DNA of 64,000 nucleotides from an uncultured Lentisphaeria bacterium (GTDB lineage Bacteria > Verrucomicrobiota > Lentisphaeria > Victivallales > UBA1829), in contig CAJKAR010000007.1 in the NCBI GenBank assembly GCA_905197955.1, forward strand, positions 62,001 to 126,000. Direction: 5' to 3'. Below are positions 1 to 7,901 of the stretch, piece by piece. A program made the position numbers and the translations under genes. The notes under the pieces were generated by a model that saw only the letters and a list, made by a program, of their open reading frames with translations, was not told the origin of the DNA and made no database searches. How positions within the stretch are numbered: the stretch's first letter is position 1; every line of letters starts with the position of its first letter.

Positions 1-276
1 ATTGCACCCGAGCGTTCCGATGGAATAAGTCCTTGTCCCCGGCATGAAATGGCGGAGCGGCTTCTTTTCAATCGGGTCGATCTGAAGTGCGACGGGACGG
101 CCATAGGAAAGCGAATACAGCTCTCCGTCATCATTCCGGCGCACGGCGCAATATCCGGTCTTCCCCGGTGCGATCACGCACTTCCGGGGACAGAGTGTGC
201 AACGAACGTTTCCTTCCGGCAAGGCTTCCTGAAAATCCGCCTTCCGGTACGCTTCCAGAACAGGAGTTCCATTCAT
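1..276 (-). CDS. amrS: AmrS-type radical SAM enzyme of the AmmeMemoRadiSam system (5' part only)
   Basis: Partial gene: 92 codons read from an ATG at 276 to the window edge with no stop. The translation has an N-terminal Cys-rich motif (CTLCPRKCVIAPGKTGYC, near residues 31-48), then a DPIEKKPLRHFMPG motif and YSIGTLGCN at the cut. These match the start of the AmrS / pyruvate-formate-lyase-activase-like family, where GCN opens the radical SAM CxxxCxxC cluster. That cluster and the catalytic domain lie outside the window. A good ribosome site (AGAGGTGG) sits about 7 bases upstream, and another-frame ATG there is closed by a stop, which fixes the start. It lies 40 bases after nifS on the same strand, so it is probably the last visible gene of a nifU-nifS-amrS transcript. 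The family partners (Memo, AMMECR1) are not visible. The substrate of the system is not established. Confidence 0.85.
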   Translation of the reverse strand, partial: MNGTPVLEAYRKADFQEALPEGNVRCTLCPRKCVIAPGKTGYCAVRRNDDGELYSLSYGRPVALQIDPIEKKPLRHFMPGTRTYSIGTLGCN

Positions 277-316
277 GATCCGACCACCTCTTTCATCACG
301 CAGCCGCAGAAGCGGC

Positions 317-1474
317 TCATCCTTTCCAGTACGGCGAGATCTCGCGCAGACGCGCAATGACCGGCGGCAGTTTTTCCAGTACGAAATCCACTTCCTCTTC
401 CGTATTGTAACGCGAGAAACTGAAGCGGATCGCACCATGGGCGGCCGTATACGGCACTCCCATTGCGCGCAGAACGTGCGACGGCTCCAGACTGCCCGTC
501 GTACAGGCGCTTCCGCTGGAAGCACAGATATTGAACATATCAAGCAGCATCAGAATCGATTCCCCTTCAATGTACTCAAACGAGATGTTGCTTGTGTTGG
601 GGAGACGATGTTCCGGATCGCCGTTCAAGCGGGTTGCCGGCAGTTTCAGCAGTTCGGTTTCAAGTTTATCCCGGAGCGCTTTGACTTTCGTATTTTCGAT
701 CGTGATATCCTGCTGAGCAAGCTCGGCGGCCTTTCCGAGACCGACAATGCTGGCGACATTCTCCGTGCCGGCGCGGCGTCCCCGTTCCTGATGTCCGCCG
801 ACGATGAACGGCCGGAACCGGACTCCGCGTTTGACGTAAAGTGCTCCGACCCCTTTCGGTGCATGAAGTTTGTGTCCGGAAAGACTCAGCATGTCGATCG
901 GCAGTTCCGCCAGATTGATCGGAACCTTTCCGACCGCCTGAACCGCATCGGTATGGAACAGAGCGCCCTGTTTATGGGCCATTTCCGCGAGCTGGGCAAC
1001 CGGATAAATGTTACCCGTTTCATTGTTTGCCCACATGATGGAAACGACAGCGGTATCCGTATCAATCATTTCTTCGGCACATTCCATGTCGAGACGTCCC
1101 TTGGAATCGACCGGAATCTGAACCACGGTATAACCGCGGCGTTCCAGTTCTTTTCCAAGCGCAAGAATCGCGGGATGCTCCACTTTGGAAATGACCACTT
1201 TCCGGCGCTGATTGCAGAGACTCAGAGCACTGTAAATGGCGGAGCTGTCGCTTTCGGTTCCGCAGCTGGTAAAGATGACTTCACTGGGCTGGGCGCCGAG
1301 CAGAGATGCCAGTTTTTCCCGAGCGGTTTCGATATGCGCGGCAACCTGTCCGCCGAAATGATGAATGCTGGAGGGATTGCCGTAAAATTCCGTCAGGAAG
1401 GGACGCATCGCCTCGAAGACCTCGGGGGCGACAGCGGTTGTTGCATTATTGTCAAGATAAACGACTTTTTCCAT
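317..1474 (-). CDS. nifS: Cysteine desulfurase, NifS type
   Basis: A PLP enzyme that takes sulfur from cysteine as a persulfide and passes it to the scaffold NifU for Fe-S cluster assembly in the cytoplasm. 385 aa from the ATG at 1474, the usual length. The N-terminus VYLDNNATT is the family hallmark. The PLP lysine is K202 in SGHKLHAPKG, with HTDAVQ (about 174-179) just before it. The catalytic cysteine is C324 in SSGSACTTG, the loop form of group I (NifS/IscS) enzymes. An in-frame upstream extension to 1585 overlaps nifU and has no family similarity, so the shorter start is chosen. It begins 8 bases after the nifU stop, indicating one transcript. No nitrogenase genes are visible, so general Fe-S supply is the likely role. 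Confidence 0.95.
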   Translation of the reverse strand: MEKVVYLDNNATTAVAPEVFEAMRPFLTEFYGNPSSIHHFGGQVAAHIETAREKLASLLGAQPSEVIFTSCGTESDSSAIYSALSLCNQRRKVVISKVEHPAILALGKELERRGYTVVQIPVDSKGRLDMECAEEMIDTDTAVVSIMWANNETGNIYPVAQLAEMAHKQGALFHTDAVQAVGKVPINLAELPIDMLSLSGHKLHAPKGVGALYVKRGVRFRPFIVGGHQERGRRAGTENVASIVGLGKAAELAQQDITIENTKVKALRDKLETELLKLPATRLNGDPEHRLPNTSNISFEYIEGESILMLLDMFNICASSGSACTTGSLEPSHVLRAMGVPYTAAHGAIRFSFSRYNTEEEVDFVLEKLPPVIARLREISPYWKG

Positions 1475-1482
1475 GATGTCAC

Positions 1483-2364
1483 TCACTTTTCTTCCACGAC
1501 TTCGATGGAATCGGAAACGAATTCGCGGAGTTTTGCCTCCACATGATTTTTCAGCGTGACTTTTGCCGCCATACAGGAGGCGCAATGACCTTTCAGACGG
1601 ACAAACACTTTGTTCCCCTCAATATTGATGAGTTCGATATCACCGCCGTCATGTTCGAGCGCCGGACGAATCTCCCGGTCAATGATCGACTGAACCTTGA
1701 TGACCTTCTGTACCACGGAAAGTTTATCGAAATCGTTGACTTTTTCTTCCTTTGCCGGTTTCTGTTCCGCTTTGTGCTCTTTCCAGAGGCCGTCGAGAAT
1801 TTCCTGAATCTGATCGAGACAGGTTCCGCATGCGCCGCCGGCCTTTGTGTATTTTGTGATCTGTTCGGCTGTATGGAGATTATTTTCCTTTGCGACTCTG
1901 CGGATTTTTGTATCCGTGACGCCGAAACATTTGCAGACGACACGTCCTTCATGATCTTCAGGATCGTCCTGTACCATTTCGTACTCTTCGCCGTGACGTT
2001 TCTTGTAATCTGCGATAGCCGCCTGAAGAGCTTCCATACCCATGACGGAGCAATGCATTTTTTCTTCGGGCAGGGTGCCGAGAAGTTTCACGATGTCCTT
2101 ATTTGTCACTTTCGCGGCTTCGTCGAGGGTCATTCCTTTGACGAGCTCGGTCAGAGCGGAGGAGGATGCAATCGCGCTTGCGCAGCCGAATGTTTTGAAC
2201 TTTGCGTCACAAATTCTACCATCCTTATCAAGTTTCAGGAAGATCTTGAGGGCATCTCCGCAGGTGATGTTTCCGACTTCCGCGACGGCATCCGCATCCG
2301 CGATTTCACCGACGTTTCTCGGGTTCAAAAAGTGATCCATTACGTCTTTGGTATAGTTCCACAT
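1483..2364 (-). CDS. nifU: Fe-S cluster scaffold NifU, three-domain form
   Basis: Scaffold on which Fe-S clusters are built from NifS-derived sulfur and then transferred to apoproteins. 293 aa with the full nitrogenase-type architecture: an IscU-like domain (cysteines C35, C61, C105), a central BFD-like 2Fe-2S domain (C144, C146, C179, C182) and a C-terminal Nfu domain with CxxC (C261, C264). The N-terminus MWNYTKDVMDHFLNPRNVG is typical. It is first in the nifU-nifS-amrS string, with a predicted promoter just upstream. This full-length form without nitrogenase is known from several anaerobes and epsilonproteobacteria, where it serves as the general assembly system. Confidence 0.95.
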   Translation of the reverse strand: MWNYTKDVMDHFLNPRNVGEIADADAVAEVGNITCGDALKIFLKLDKDGRICDAKFKTFGCASAIASSSALTELVKGMTLDEAAKVTNKDIVKLLGTLPEEKMHCSVMGMEALQAAIADYKKRHGEEYEMVQDDPEDHEGRVVCKCFGVTDTKIRRVAKENNLHTAEQITKYTKAGGACGTCLDQIQEILDGLWKEHKAEQKPAKEEKVNDFDKLSVVQKVIKVQSIIDREIRPALEHDGGDIELINIEGNKVFVRLKGHCASCMAAKVTLKNHVEAKLREFVSDSIEVVEEK

Positions 2365-2402
2365 AATGAGTTCTCCTCTCTTGATTCATTAGTACAAGAT
2401 GA

Positions 2403-2431
2403 AATTTACCACAGATACAGCAAATTAGCAA
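2403..2431 (-). promoter_or_regulatory. Predicted sigma-70 promoter of nifU-nifS
   Basis: On the minus strand, TTGCTA (2431-2426), a 17-base spacer and TAAATT (2408-2403), preceded by a TG that would make an extended -10. It lies about 40 bases upstream of the nifU start. No obvious IscR-like operator was recognised. Confidence 0.55.
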
Positions 2432-2537
2432 ATAAAGTTCCATAAAAGACGCAACTTTTTGATAAAAAAACAGACCTGTGATCAATAAAAACTACTAAAA
2501 CGGTAGATTTTATTTTAAAACGCAGAGATTCCAAGAT

Positions 2538-2630
2538 AAAAAAGAGAGCCGCAGGCTCGTGGGTGCAGGTGCATTTGGCACCTGCTTCGGTCCAGCTGAA
2601 TAAGCTGGTCGCCCGCCGGGCGAAACCGAG
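2538..2630 (-). ncRNA. Candidate structured small RNA with intrinsic terminator
   Basis: In the 355-base gap between divergent genes, the minus strand can fold compactly. TCGGT pairs with ACCGA (2629-2625 with 2591-2587) and encloses two hairpins: TCGCCC/GGGCGA (2623-2609) and CCAGCT/AGCTGG (2608-2592). Then comes an 8-bp perfect hairpin GCAGGTGC/GCACCTGC (2585-2565) and a GC-rich hairpin GAGCC-TGC-GGCTC followed by TCTTTTTT (2558-2538), a textbook terminator. The run ends about 100 bases before the nifU promoter, so it looks like an independent RNA and not a nifU leader. It does not match tRNA, tmRNA, SRP RNA, RNase P or a riboswitch class that I recognise. The 5' end is not resolved, and no convincing promoter was seen. 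Confidence 0.45.
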
Positions 2631-2666
2631 AAAAAACAAGGGATAAGAACCTACATATTTCCCAAT

Positions 2667-2696
2667 TTGACAAAAAATATTTTCTACTTATATTAT
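2667..2696 (+). promoter_or_regulatory. Predicted promoter of the degenerate pseudopilin gene
   Basis: TTGACA (2667-2672), an 18-base spacer and TATTAT (2691-2696), about 25 bases before the ATG at 2720. A strong ribosome site AAGGAGGA (2706-2713) follows. Confidence 0.65.
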
Positions 2697-2719
2697 AAAA
2701 AAATCAAGGAGGATTCGTA

Positions 2720-3337
2720 ATGCAGAAAGCAGTCAACTCGAACTCCACATTTCTCTGGATCTGTTTTGCTGTGCTTCTTCTGATTGAGGCGGTGGCAGTT
2801 TTTCTTCCTCCGCTTTATTCGGAAGGACGGGATTCACCGACACTTCGGAGTCAGAGCCAGTTAAAACAGATCTGGCTGTCATTTATGTTGTATGACGATT
2901 CTCTGACTTTCGATCTTCCGAATGTGGATCATGTGAAAGCGTGGAACCTTCTCCATCGACAGAAGATTCAGACGGATCCGCAAATTTACTCTTTGCAAAG
3001 GAAAGGGCGTGGAGTAACTTATCCTCTCCGGGAGGAGGACAACGACTACCTGTTCTTCGGGAGTCTCTCGGCCTCGATCCACAGGCCTCCTGAGCCCGTG
3101 GAAGTTCTTGCTTTTCTGAAGCCGACGAAAATGGAACAAGGCAATAAAATCCCAGTCCTTTTCAATGACGGAGTTGTAAAAATCGTTTCCGTGAAAAACA
3201 AAACCGCGGCGGCGGTTGTTCGAGCTGCCTACAAGGAGCAATTCAAAACTCCTTACAGCAAAGCTCTTCTGGCGCAGGCGGAACGCTGGGATGTCGAGCA
3301 GAAAAAACAGAAAATCCGTAAACTTCTCCGGAAATAA
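2720..3337 (+). CDS. Membrane-anchored pseudopilin-like protein (degenerate H-X9-DG family)
   Basis: 205 aa. One hydrophobic N-terminal segment (about residues 10-31) is followed by LRSQSQLKQIWLSFMLY (about 42-58). This resembles the region after the pilin helix in the DUF1559/H-X9-DG pseudopilin-like proteins common in Lentisphaerota and Planctomycetes. Near the C-terminus VLFNDGVVKIVS resembles the DG end of the H-X9-DG motif, but the histidine position holds Gln. The N-terminus lacks the FTLIEL-type processing site. It is therefore probably a diverged paralogue fixed in the membrane and exposed on the periplasmic side. Monocistronic, with its own promoter. The family link is my inference from short motifs; the coding call rests on the strong promoter, ribosome site and codon use. 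Confidence 0.75.
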   Translation: MQKAVNSNSTFLWICFAVLLLIEAVAVFLPPLYSEGRDSPTLRSQSQLKQIWLSFMLYDDSLTFDLPNVDHVKAWNLLHRQKIQTDPQIYSLQRKGRGVTYPLREEDNDYLFFGSLSASIHRPPEPVEVLAFLKPTKMEQGNKIPVLFNDGVVKIVSVKNKTAAAVVRAAYKEQFKTPYSKALLAQAERWDVEQKKQKIRKLLRK

Positions 3338-3452
3338 CCCGTTTCCAGCCCGATTGATCCTGTCTGTTTTTATGACTGGTCAGCTGTGAACTTCTCCGGG
3401 AAAGATCCAACCGAGTACAGTTTCCTGTTCGATTTGATACGAGAGACAAAGT

Positions 3453-4364
3453 TTACAAAGAATGTTTTTTTCGGGGAAAAAGATCCGGTTCCATCAGAAC
3501 CGCTCCGAGAATGAGAATCGCTCCCGCCGCCTGCCAGAGCGTGATTGTCTCATGAAGGAAAAGATATCCAAACGCGGCTGCGATCATCGGTACGAAATAT
3601 TCGTTCAAGCTCAAAAGCGCGACCGGAATAAACTTCTGCGCCTCGTTCCATCCGTAGAACGCCAGCGCACTGGGACCGATTCCAAAGTAGAGAATCCATC
3701 CCCAGCTGACCGGATCGCCGGGCAGCCGCACTTTGTCCGGAGAGAACGGAAGAAACAGGATCAGCCAGACCGCTCCCCAGAGCAGAGTCCAGCTTGAATA
3801 AATCCATCCTCCGATTCTCTGAATCGTTTTCCGTCCCCAGACCGTGTAAAGAGCCCAGCAGAGTCCGGAAAGGAAGATCAGCAGATCGCCTCTTTTCAAC
3901 GCTTTCAGAGCAATTCCATCCCCGTTGATGACCCGGAGCACCAGCAGACAGCCGAGAAAACCGAGAAGCAGTCCCGCGAACTGCACCAGCGATCCCCTTT
4001 TTCCCGAACAGAGGGCAATTACAAAAATCTGAAGCGGCACGATCGCCTCCAGCATCGATGCATTGATAACCGGAATCTCTTTCTGTGCCATGAAAAGCAG
4101 AAGTGCCATCATGGACGCCCCCACCAGTCCTTGAAACGGCAGACGAAACCATTCCGCGCGCGTCAGTTCAAACATCTTCTTCCGGTAAAGCAGAAGCCCC
4201 GCAAGAAACAGCGCCGTTCCCCCAATGGCAAAACGCAGAATCCCGAGGGAAACCGGATCAATCCTCTCCCCGCCGATCAGAAATCTCCCGACCGGGAACA
4301 TGGTTCCCCAGAAAAATACACTGAGCAAAGCCCATCCAAGCCCTTTCATCTGCGTAAGTGTCAT
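3453..4364 (-). CDS. EamA/DMT-family transporter
   Basis: 303 aa, very hydrophobic, with about ten transmembrane helices arranged as two EamA repeats. The first begins GLGWALLSVFFWGTMFPVGR and the second around LLIFLSGLCWALYTVWGRK near residue 160, each with the repeat's WG signature. Drug/metabolite exporters of this family move amino acids, nucleotides or other metabolites across the inner membrane; the substrate cannot be read from the sequence. The ATG at 4364 has only a weak ribosome site, and an ATG five codons later is an alternative. It is convergent with the gene at 2720 and lies downstream of the tpiA terminator. Confidence 0.88.
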   Translation of the reverse strand: MTLTQMKGLGWALLSVFFWGTMFPVGRFLIGGERIDPVSLGILRFAIGGTALFLAGLLLYRKKMFELTRAEWFRLPFQGLVGASMMALLLFMAQKEIPVINASMLEAIVPLQIFVIALCSGKRGSLVQFAGLLLGFLGCLLVLRVINGDGIALKALKRGDLLIFLSGLCWALYTVWGRKTIQRIGGWIYSSWTLLWGAVWLILFLPFSPDKVRLPGDPVSWGWILYFGIGPSALAFYGWNEAQKFIPVALLSLNEYFVPMIAAAFGYLFLHETITLWQAAGAILILGAVLMEPDLFPRKKHSL

Positions 4365-4399
4365 CTATTCACCGCCATACTGCACATTTTTCCAAAAAT

Positions 4400-4430
4400 A
4401 AAAAAGCTCCATCCGGGAAGGACGGAGCTT
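4400..4430 (-). terminator. Rho-independent terminator of tpiA
   Basis: Minus-strand stem AGCTCCGTCC/GGATGGAGCT (one G-U pair) with a 7-base loop, followed by a T run. It lies about 20 bases after the tpiA stop. Confidence 0.85.
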
Positions 4431-4452
4431 TCGAGTTTCGATTCCCCGAAAC

Positions 4453-5217
4453 TTATTTCTGCGCGTTTGCGATCAGAGCAGTGAAGCTGTCGGCTTTGAG
4501 AGCCGCGCCACCGATGAGTCCGCCGTCAATATCTTTCTGCGCGGTGAGAGCACCGGCGTTCTCCGCCTTCATGCTGCCGCCGTACTGAATGACAGTCGCT
4601 TCCGCAACATCCGCACCGAACATTTCCGCGAGGGTTGCACGGATGAACGCATGGGTTTCCTGTGCCATTTCCGGAGTCGCGGTCTTGCCGGTACCGATCG
4701 CCCAGACCGGCTCATAAGCGATTGTGATTTTCGCCATGTCAGCAGCGGAAAGCTCGGCAAGTCCGCCCTTGAGCTGTTTTTCCAGGACGCAGTTGGTCTT
4801 GTTACCTTCGCGCTCTTCGAGAGTTTCGCCGATGCAGACGATGGGTTTGAGCTCATATTTGAGAGCGGCTTTGATGCGCTTGTTGACCGTCTCATCGGTT
4901 TCGCCGAAATACTGTCTGCGTTCGCTGTGTCCGATAATGACATATTCGACGCCGATTTCCTTGAGCATCGCGCCGGAGATTTCGCCGGTGAACGCGCCGT
5001 TGTCCGCCCAGTGGATGTTCTGAGCACCGACTTTGACGTTGGAGCCTTTGAGGACTTCCACCGCGGTTGCCAGGCTTGTGAAGGTCGGGCAGACCGCCAT
5101 CGTGACGGTGTCGCCAAACTGAGCGAGGCTTTCTTTGAGGGCTTCCGCGAGAGCTTTTGTCTCAGCCGCGGTCTTGTTCATTTTCCAGTTTCCGGCAATG
5201 AATGTTTTGCGTGCCAT
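4453..5217 (-). CDS. tpiA: Triose-phosphate isomerase
   Basis: Interconverts dihydroxyacetone phosphate and glyceraldehyde 3-phosphate in glycolysis. 254 aa, standard length. N10 and K12 lie in AGNWKMNK, catalytic H97 in IIGHSERRQYFGE and catalytic E169 in AYEPVWAIGTGK; the phosphate loop is IQYGGSMKAEN near 225. It lies downstream of gapA and pgk on the same strand but has its own predicted promoter and terminator, so it can be transcribed alone. Confidence 0.97.
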   Translation of the reverse strand: MARKTFIAGNWKMNKTAAETKALAEALKESLAQFGDTVTMAVCPTFTSLATAVEVLKGSNVKVGAQNIHWADNGAFTGEISGAMLKEIGVEYVIIGHSERRQYFGETDETVNKRIKAALKYELKPIVCIGETLEEREGNKTNCVLEKQLKGGLAELSAADMAKITIAYEPVWAIGTGKTATPEMAQETHAFIRATLAEMFGADVAEATVIQYGGSMKAENAGALTAQKDIDGGLIGGAALKADSFTALIANAQK

Positions 5218-5284
5218 TTGGAGGATTCCTTCCGTTGTTGTTTTCGGCGTTTCCGCCTGATTTTATGACGAATATCGTATCAGT

Positions 5285-5313
5285 AATATACTTCCACCCC
5301 GGATCGAATGCAA
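5285..5313 (-). promoter_or_regulatory. Predicted sigma-70 promoter of tpiA
   Basis: Minus strand TTGCAT (5313-5308), 17-base spacer, TATATT (5290-5285). It sits between the pgk terminator and the tpiA start. Confidence 0.65.
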
Positions 5314-5370
5314 GCGGAGGGGAGGGAAAAAGAGTCCCTGGCGGAGTTCTCCGCATTCCGGAATCCGGAC

Positions 5371-5402
5371 AAAAAAACGGGCCCGGCGAAAACCGGACCC
5401 GT
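5371..5402 (-). terminator. Rho-independent terminator of pgk
   Basis: Minus-strand stem ACGGGTCCGG/CCGGGCCCGT around a 6-base loop, followed by a run of T (5377-5371). It separates pgk from tpiA. Confidence 0.85.
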
Positions 5403-5452
5403 ATCTGTCATTTTTCCGGCGGAGCAGAGAACGTTCCGCCATCCGAACGATC

Positions 5453-6706
5453 TTATTTGTCGTTGAGAGCGACCACGCCGGGGAGCTCCTTGCCCTCGAG
5501 GAATTCGAGAGAAGCACCGCCGCCGGTGGAGATGTGAGACATCTTGTCGGCAAGTCCGCTCTTGTTGACCGCTGCGACCGAGTCGCCGCCGCCGATGATG
5601 GACACGCCGCCGTTCGCCTTGACTTCCGCCACCGCCGCGCAGACACCGAATGTGCCCTTGCTGAATGCCGGCATTTCAAAGCATCCCATCGGTCCGTTCC
5701 AGACAACCGTCTTGGCGCCTTTGATGGCGTTGCTGTAAAGTTCGATGGTCTTGGGGCCGATATCGAGAGCCATCCATCCATCCGGGATGTCGTCGCCGAC
5801 AACCTGGGTGTTGGCATTTGCATCGAATTTGTCCGCTGCGATATTGTCCACCGGGAGCAGAAGATTGACGCCGAGCTCTTTCGCCTTGGCAATCATGTTC
5901 TTGGCATAGTCGAGCTGATCAACTTCACAGAGGGAGGAACCCACATTGTGTCCCTGCGTCTTGAGGAAGGTGTAGGCCATACCGCCGCCGATGATCAGCG
6001 TGTTGACCTTGGTCAGAAGGTTGCTGACAACCGCGAGCTTGTCGGAAACCTTTGCTCCGCCGAGAATCGCCACAAACGGACGAACCGGATTTTCCACCGC
6101 ATTGCCGAGATATTCAATCTCTTTTTCCATCAGGAAACCGGCAACGGAGGTGTTGATGTATTTTGTGATGACCGCAGTCGAAGCATGAGCACGGTGTGCG
6201 GTTCCGAAAGCGTCATTGCAGTAGATGTCGCCATAGGAAGCGAGCTTTTTCGCAAGCTCTTTCTGTTTTTCCTTGAGTTCGGCTTTTTTCGCCTTGAACT
6301 CTTCGTCGGACTGGCCTTCCTTCTGTTTGAGTTTTCCCTGTTCTTCCTTGTAGAAGCGGGTGTTTTCCAGCATGACGATATCACCGGGTTTCATTGCGGC
6401 GACTTCCGCATCGGCTTTGGCGCAGTCTGCTGCGAATGTGACAGGCTTTCCGAGCATTTTGGAAAGATATTCCGCAACCGGCTTGAGGGAGAAATCGGCT
6501 TCATAGCCTTTTTCCGCCGGACGGCCGAGATGGCTCATCAGCACCAGGCTTCCGCCCTGATCGAGCACATATTTGATGGAGGGGAGGGCTCCCTTGATGC
6601 GTGTGTCGTCCTTGATGACGCCTTCTTTGATCGGCACATTGAAGTCAACGCGCATGACAACGCGTTTTCCTTTGAGATCAACATCGCGAAGAGTTTTCTT
6701 GTTCAT
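5453..6706 (-). CDS. pgk: Phosphoglycerate kinase
   Basis: Transfers phosphate from 1,3-bisphosphoglycerate to ADP in glycolysis. 417 aa against a usual 390-400. Family motifs: VDFNVPIKEG (about 20-29), the substrate loop SHLGRP (58-63), VMLENTRF (111-118), NDAFGTAHRAHAS (164-176), ILGGAKVSDK and the C-terminal STGGGASLEFL. The extra length is a highly charged Lys/Glu/Gln-rich insertion at about residues 121-152, between the LENTRF strand and NDAFGT, in the N-domain near the substrate side. Catalytic residues look intact. It follows gapA with a GC-rich hairpin between them. Confidence 0.97.
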   Translation of the reverse strand: MNKKTLRDVDLKGKRVVMRVDFNVPIKEGVIKDDTRIKGALPSIKYVLDQGGSLVLMSHLGRPAEKGYEADFSLKPVAEYLSKMLGKPVTFAADCAKADAEVAAMKPGDIVMLENTRFYKEEQGKLKQKEGQSDEEFKAKKAELKEKQKELAKKLASYGDIYCNDAFGTAHRAHASTAVITKYINTSVAGFLMEKEIEYLGNAVENPVRPFVAILGGAKVSDKLAVVSNLLTKVNTLIIGGGMAYTFLKTQGHNVGSSLCEVDQLDYAKNMIAKAKELGVNLLLPVDNIAADKFDANANTQVVGDDIPDGWMALDIGPKTIELYSNAIKGAKTVVWNGPMGCFEMPAFSKGTFGVCAAVAEVKANGGVSIIGGGDSVAAVNKSGLADKMSHISTGGGASLEFLEGKELPGVVALNDK

Positions 6707-6733
6707 AATGAAACAATCCTTTCAGTAGAAAGT

Positions 6734-6774
6734 GGAAAAAGAAAACGGGGCGGGCGTTCATGCCGCCCGCCCCG
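6734..6774 (-). terminator. Perfect 11-bp hairpin between gapA and pgk
   Basis: CGGGGCGGGCG and its exact complement around a 7-base loop, followed on the minus strand by TTTTCTTTTTC. It can act as an intrinsic terminator after gapA, perhaps a partial one, because no separate pgk promoter was recognised in the short gap. Confidence 0.75.
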
Positions 6775-6802
6775 AGGTAGACTTACGGTCTTTTCAGCGA
6801 CA

Positions 6803-7804
6803 TTACTTGGCAATGACGCGAACCATTTCGAGGACCTTGTTGGAGTATCCCCATTCGTTGTCGTACCAGGAAACGACCTTGACAAAGGTGGAGTCAAGAG
6901 CGATACCGGCTTTGGCATCGAAGACAGAGGTTCTGGACTCGCCGCGGAAGTCGGTGGAGACAACGCTTTCATCGGTGTATCCGAGGACGCCTTTGAGTTC
7001 GCCTTCGGAAGCAGCCTTCATGGCAGCGCAGATGTCATCATAGGAAGCCGCTTTTTCGAGCTCGACCGTCAGGTCAACGACGGAAACGTCGGAGGTCGGA
7101 ACGCGCATGGACATTCCGGTGAGTTTGCCGTTGAGGGCGGGAAGAACTTTGCCGACAGCCTTGGCAGCACCCGTGGAGGACGGGATGATGTTTTCAAGGA
7201 TACCGCGTCCGCCTCTCCAGTCTTTCTTGGAGGGGCCGTCAACGGTCTTCTGTGTGGCGGTTGCAGCGTGAACGGTGGTCATGAGACCGCGCTTGATGCC
7301 GAACTTGTCATTGAGAACCTTGGCGATCGGGGCAAGGCAGTTCGTGGTGCAGGAAGCGTTGGAGATGATGTCCTGTCCAGCATAGGTCTTGTCGTTTACG
7401 CCGAAAACGAACATCGGGGTCGCATCCTTGGAAGGAGCGGACATGATGACTTTCTTGGCGCCGGCCTGGATGTGAGCGCGGGCCTTGGCATCTTCGAGGA
7501 AGAGGCCGGTGGATTCGACGACGACTTCTGCGCCGACTTCATTCCACTTGAGGTTCGCAGGATCTTTTTCAGCGGTAAGACGGATCTTCTTGCCGTTGAC
7601 AATCAGATTCGTTCCTTCCACGGAAACATCGCCGCAGAACTTGCCGTGTACGGAGTCGTACTTCAGCATGTACGCGAGATAGTCGGGATCGAGCAGGTCG
7701 TTGATTCCAACGATTTCGATGTCATTTGCGAAGTTTTCCACTGCAGCGCGGAAAACCATGCGGCCGATTCTTCCGAATCCGTTAATTCCTACTTTAATAG
7801 CCAT
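6803..7804 (-). CDS. gapA: Glyceraldehyde-3-phosphate dehydrogenase, type I
   Basis: Oxidises glyceraldehyde 3-phosphate to 1,3-bisphosphoglycerate with NAD. 333 aa. The Rossmann motif is INGFGRIGR (7-15). N35-D36 (VGIND) at the end of strand 2 favours NAD over NADP. The catalytic cysteine is C152 in ISNASCTTNC and the catalytic histidine H179 in TTVHAAT. The C-terminal WYDNEWGYSNK is typical. First gene of the gapA-pgk-tpiA series, preceded by a strong promoter. Confidence 0.98.
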   Translation of the reverse strand: MAIKVGINGFGRIGRMVFRAAVENFANDIEIVGINDLLDPDYLAYMLKYDSVHGKFCGDVSVEGTNLIVNGKKIRLTAEKDPANLKWNEVGAEVVVESTGLFLEDAKARAHIQAGAKKVIMSAPSKDATPMFVFGVNDKTYAGQDIISNASCTTNCLAPIAKVLNDKFGIKRGLMTTVHAATATQKTVDGPSKKDWRGGRGILENIIPSSTGAAKAVGKVLPALNGKLTGMSMRVPTSDVSVVDLTVELEKAASYDDICAAMKAASEGELKGVLGYTDESVVSTDFRGESRTSVFDAKAGIALDSTFVKVVSWYDNEWGYSNKVLEMVRVIAK

Positions 7805-7901
7805 TTTCGTTCCTTCCTTTTAGTTTAAAGGTTGCTATACGATTGTTCTTTTCAAGATTATCCCGGCCGGACTCCATAAGGTTACCGGACAAGATGGGAG
7901 T

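Noticed and set aside
2538..2630. Known RNA classes (tRNA, tmRNA, SRP RNA, RNase P, cobalamin or TPP riboswitch)
   Set aside because: None of the conserved loops or boxes of these classes is present; the site also does not lead into a gene as a riboswitch would.
2406..2639. Short minus-strand reading frame in the nifU upstream gap
   Set aside because: It overlaps the hairpin cluster and nifU promoter and has no recognisable motif; RNA structure explains the region better.
5534..7828. Very long open frame opposite pgk and gapA
   Set aside because: It runs antisense to two complete, clearly conserved glycolytic genes, and its composition is that of a codon-mirror shadow.
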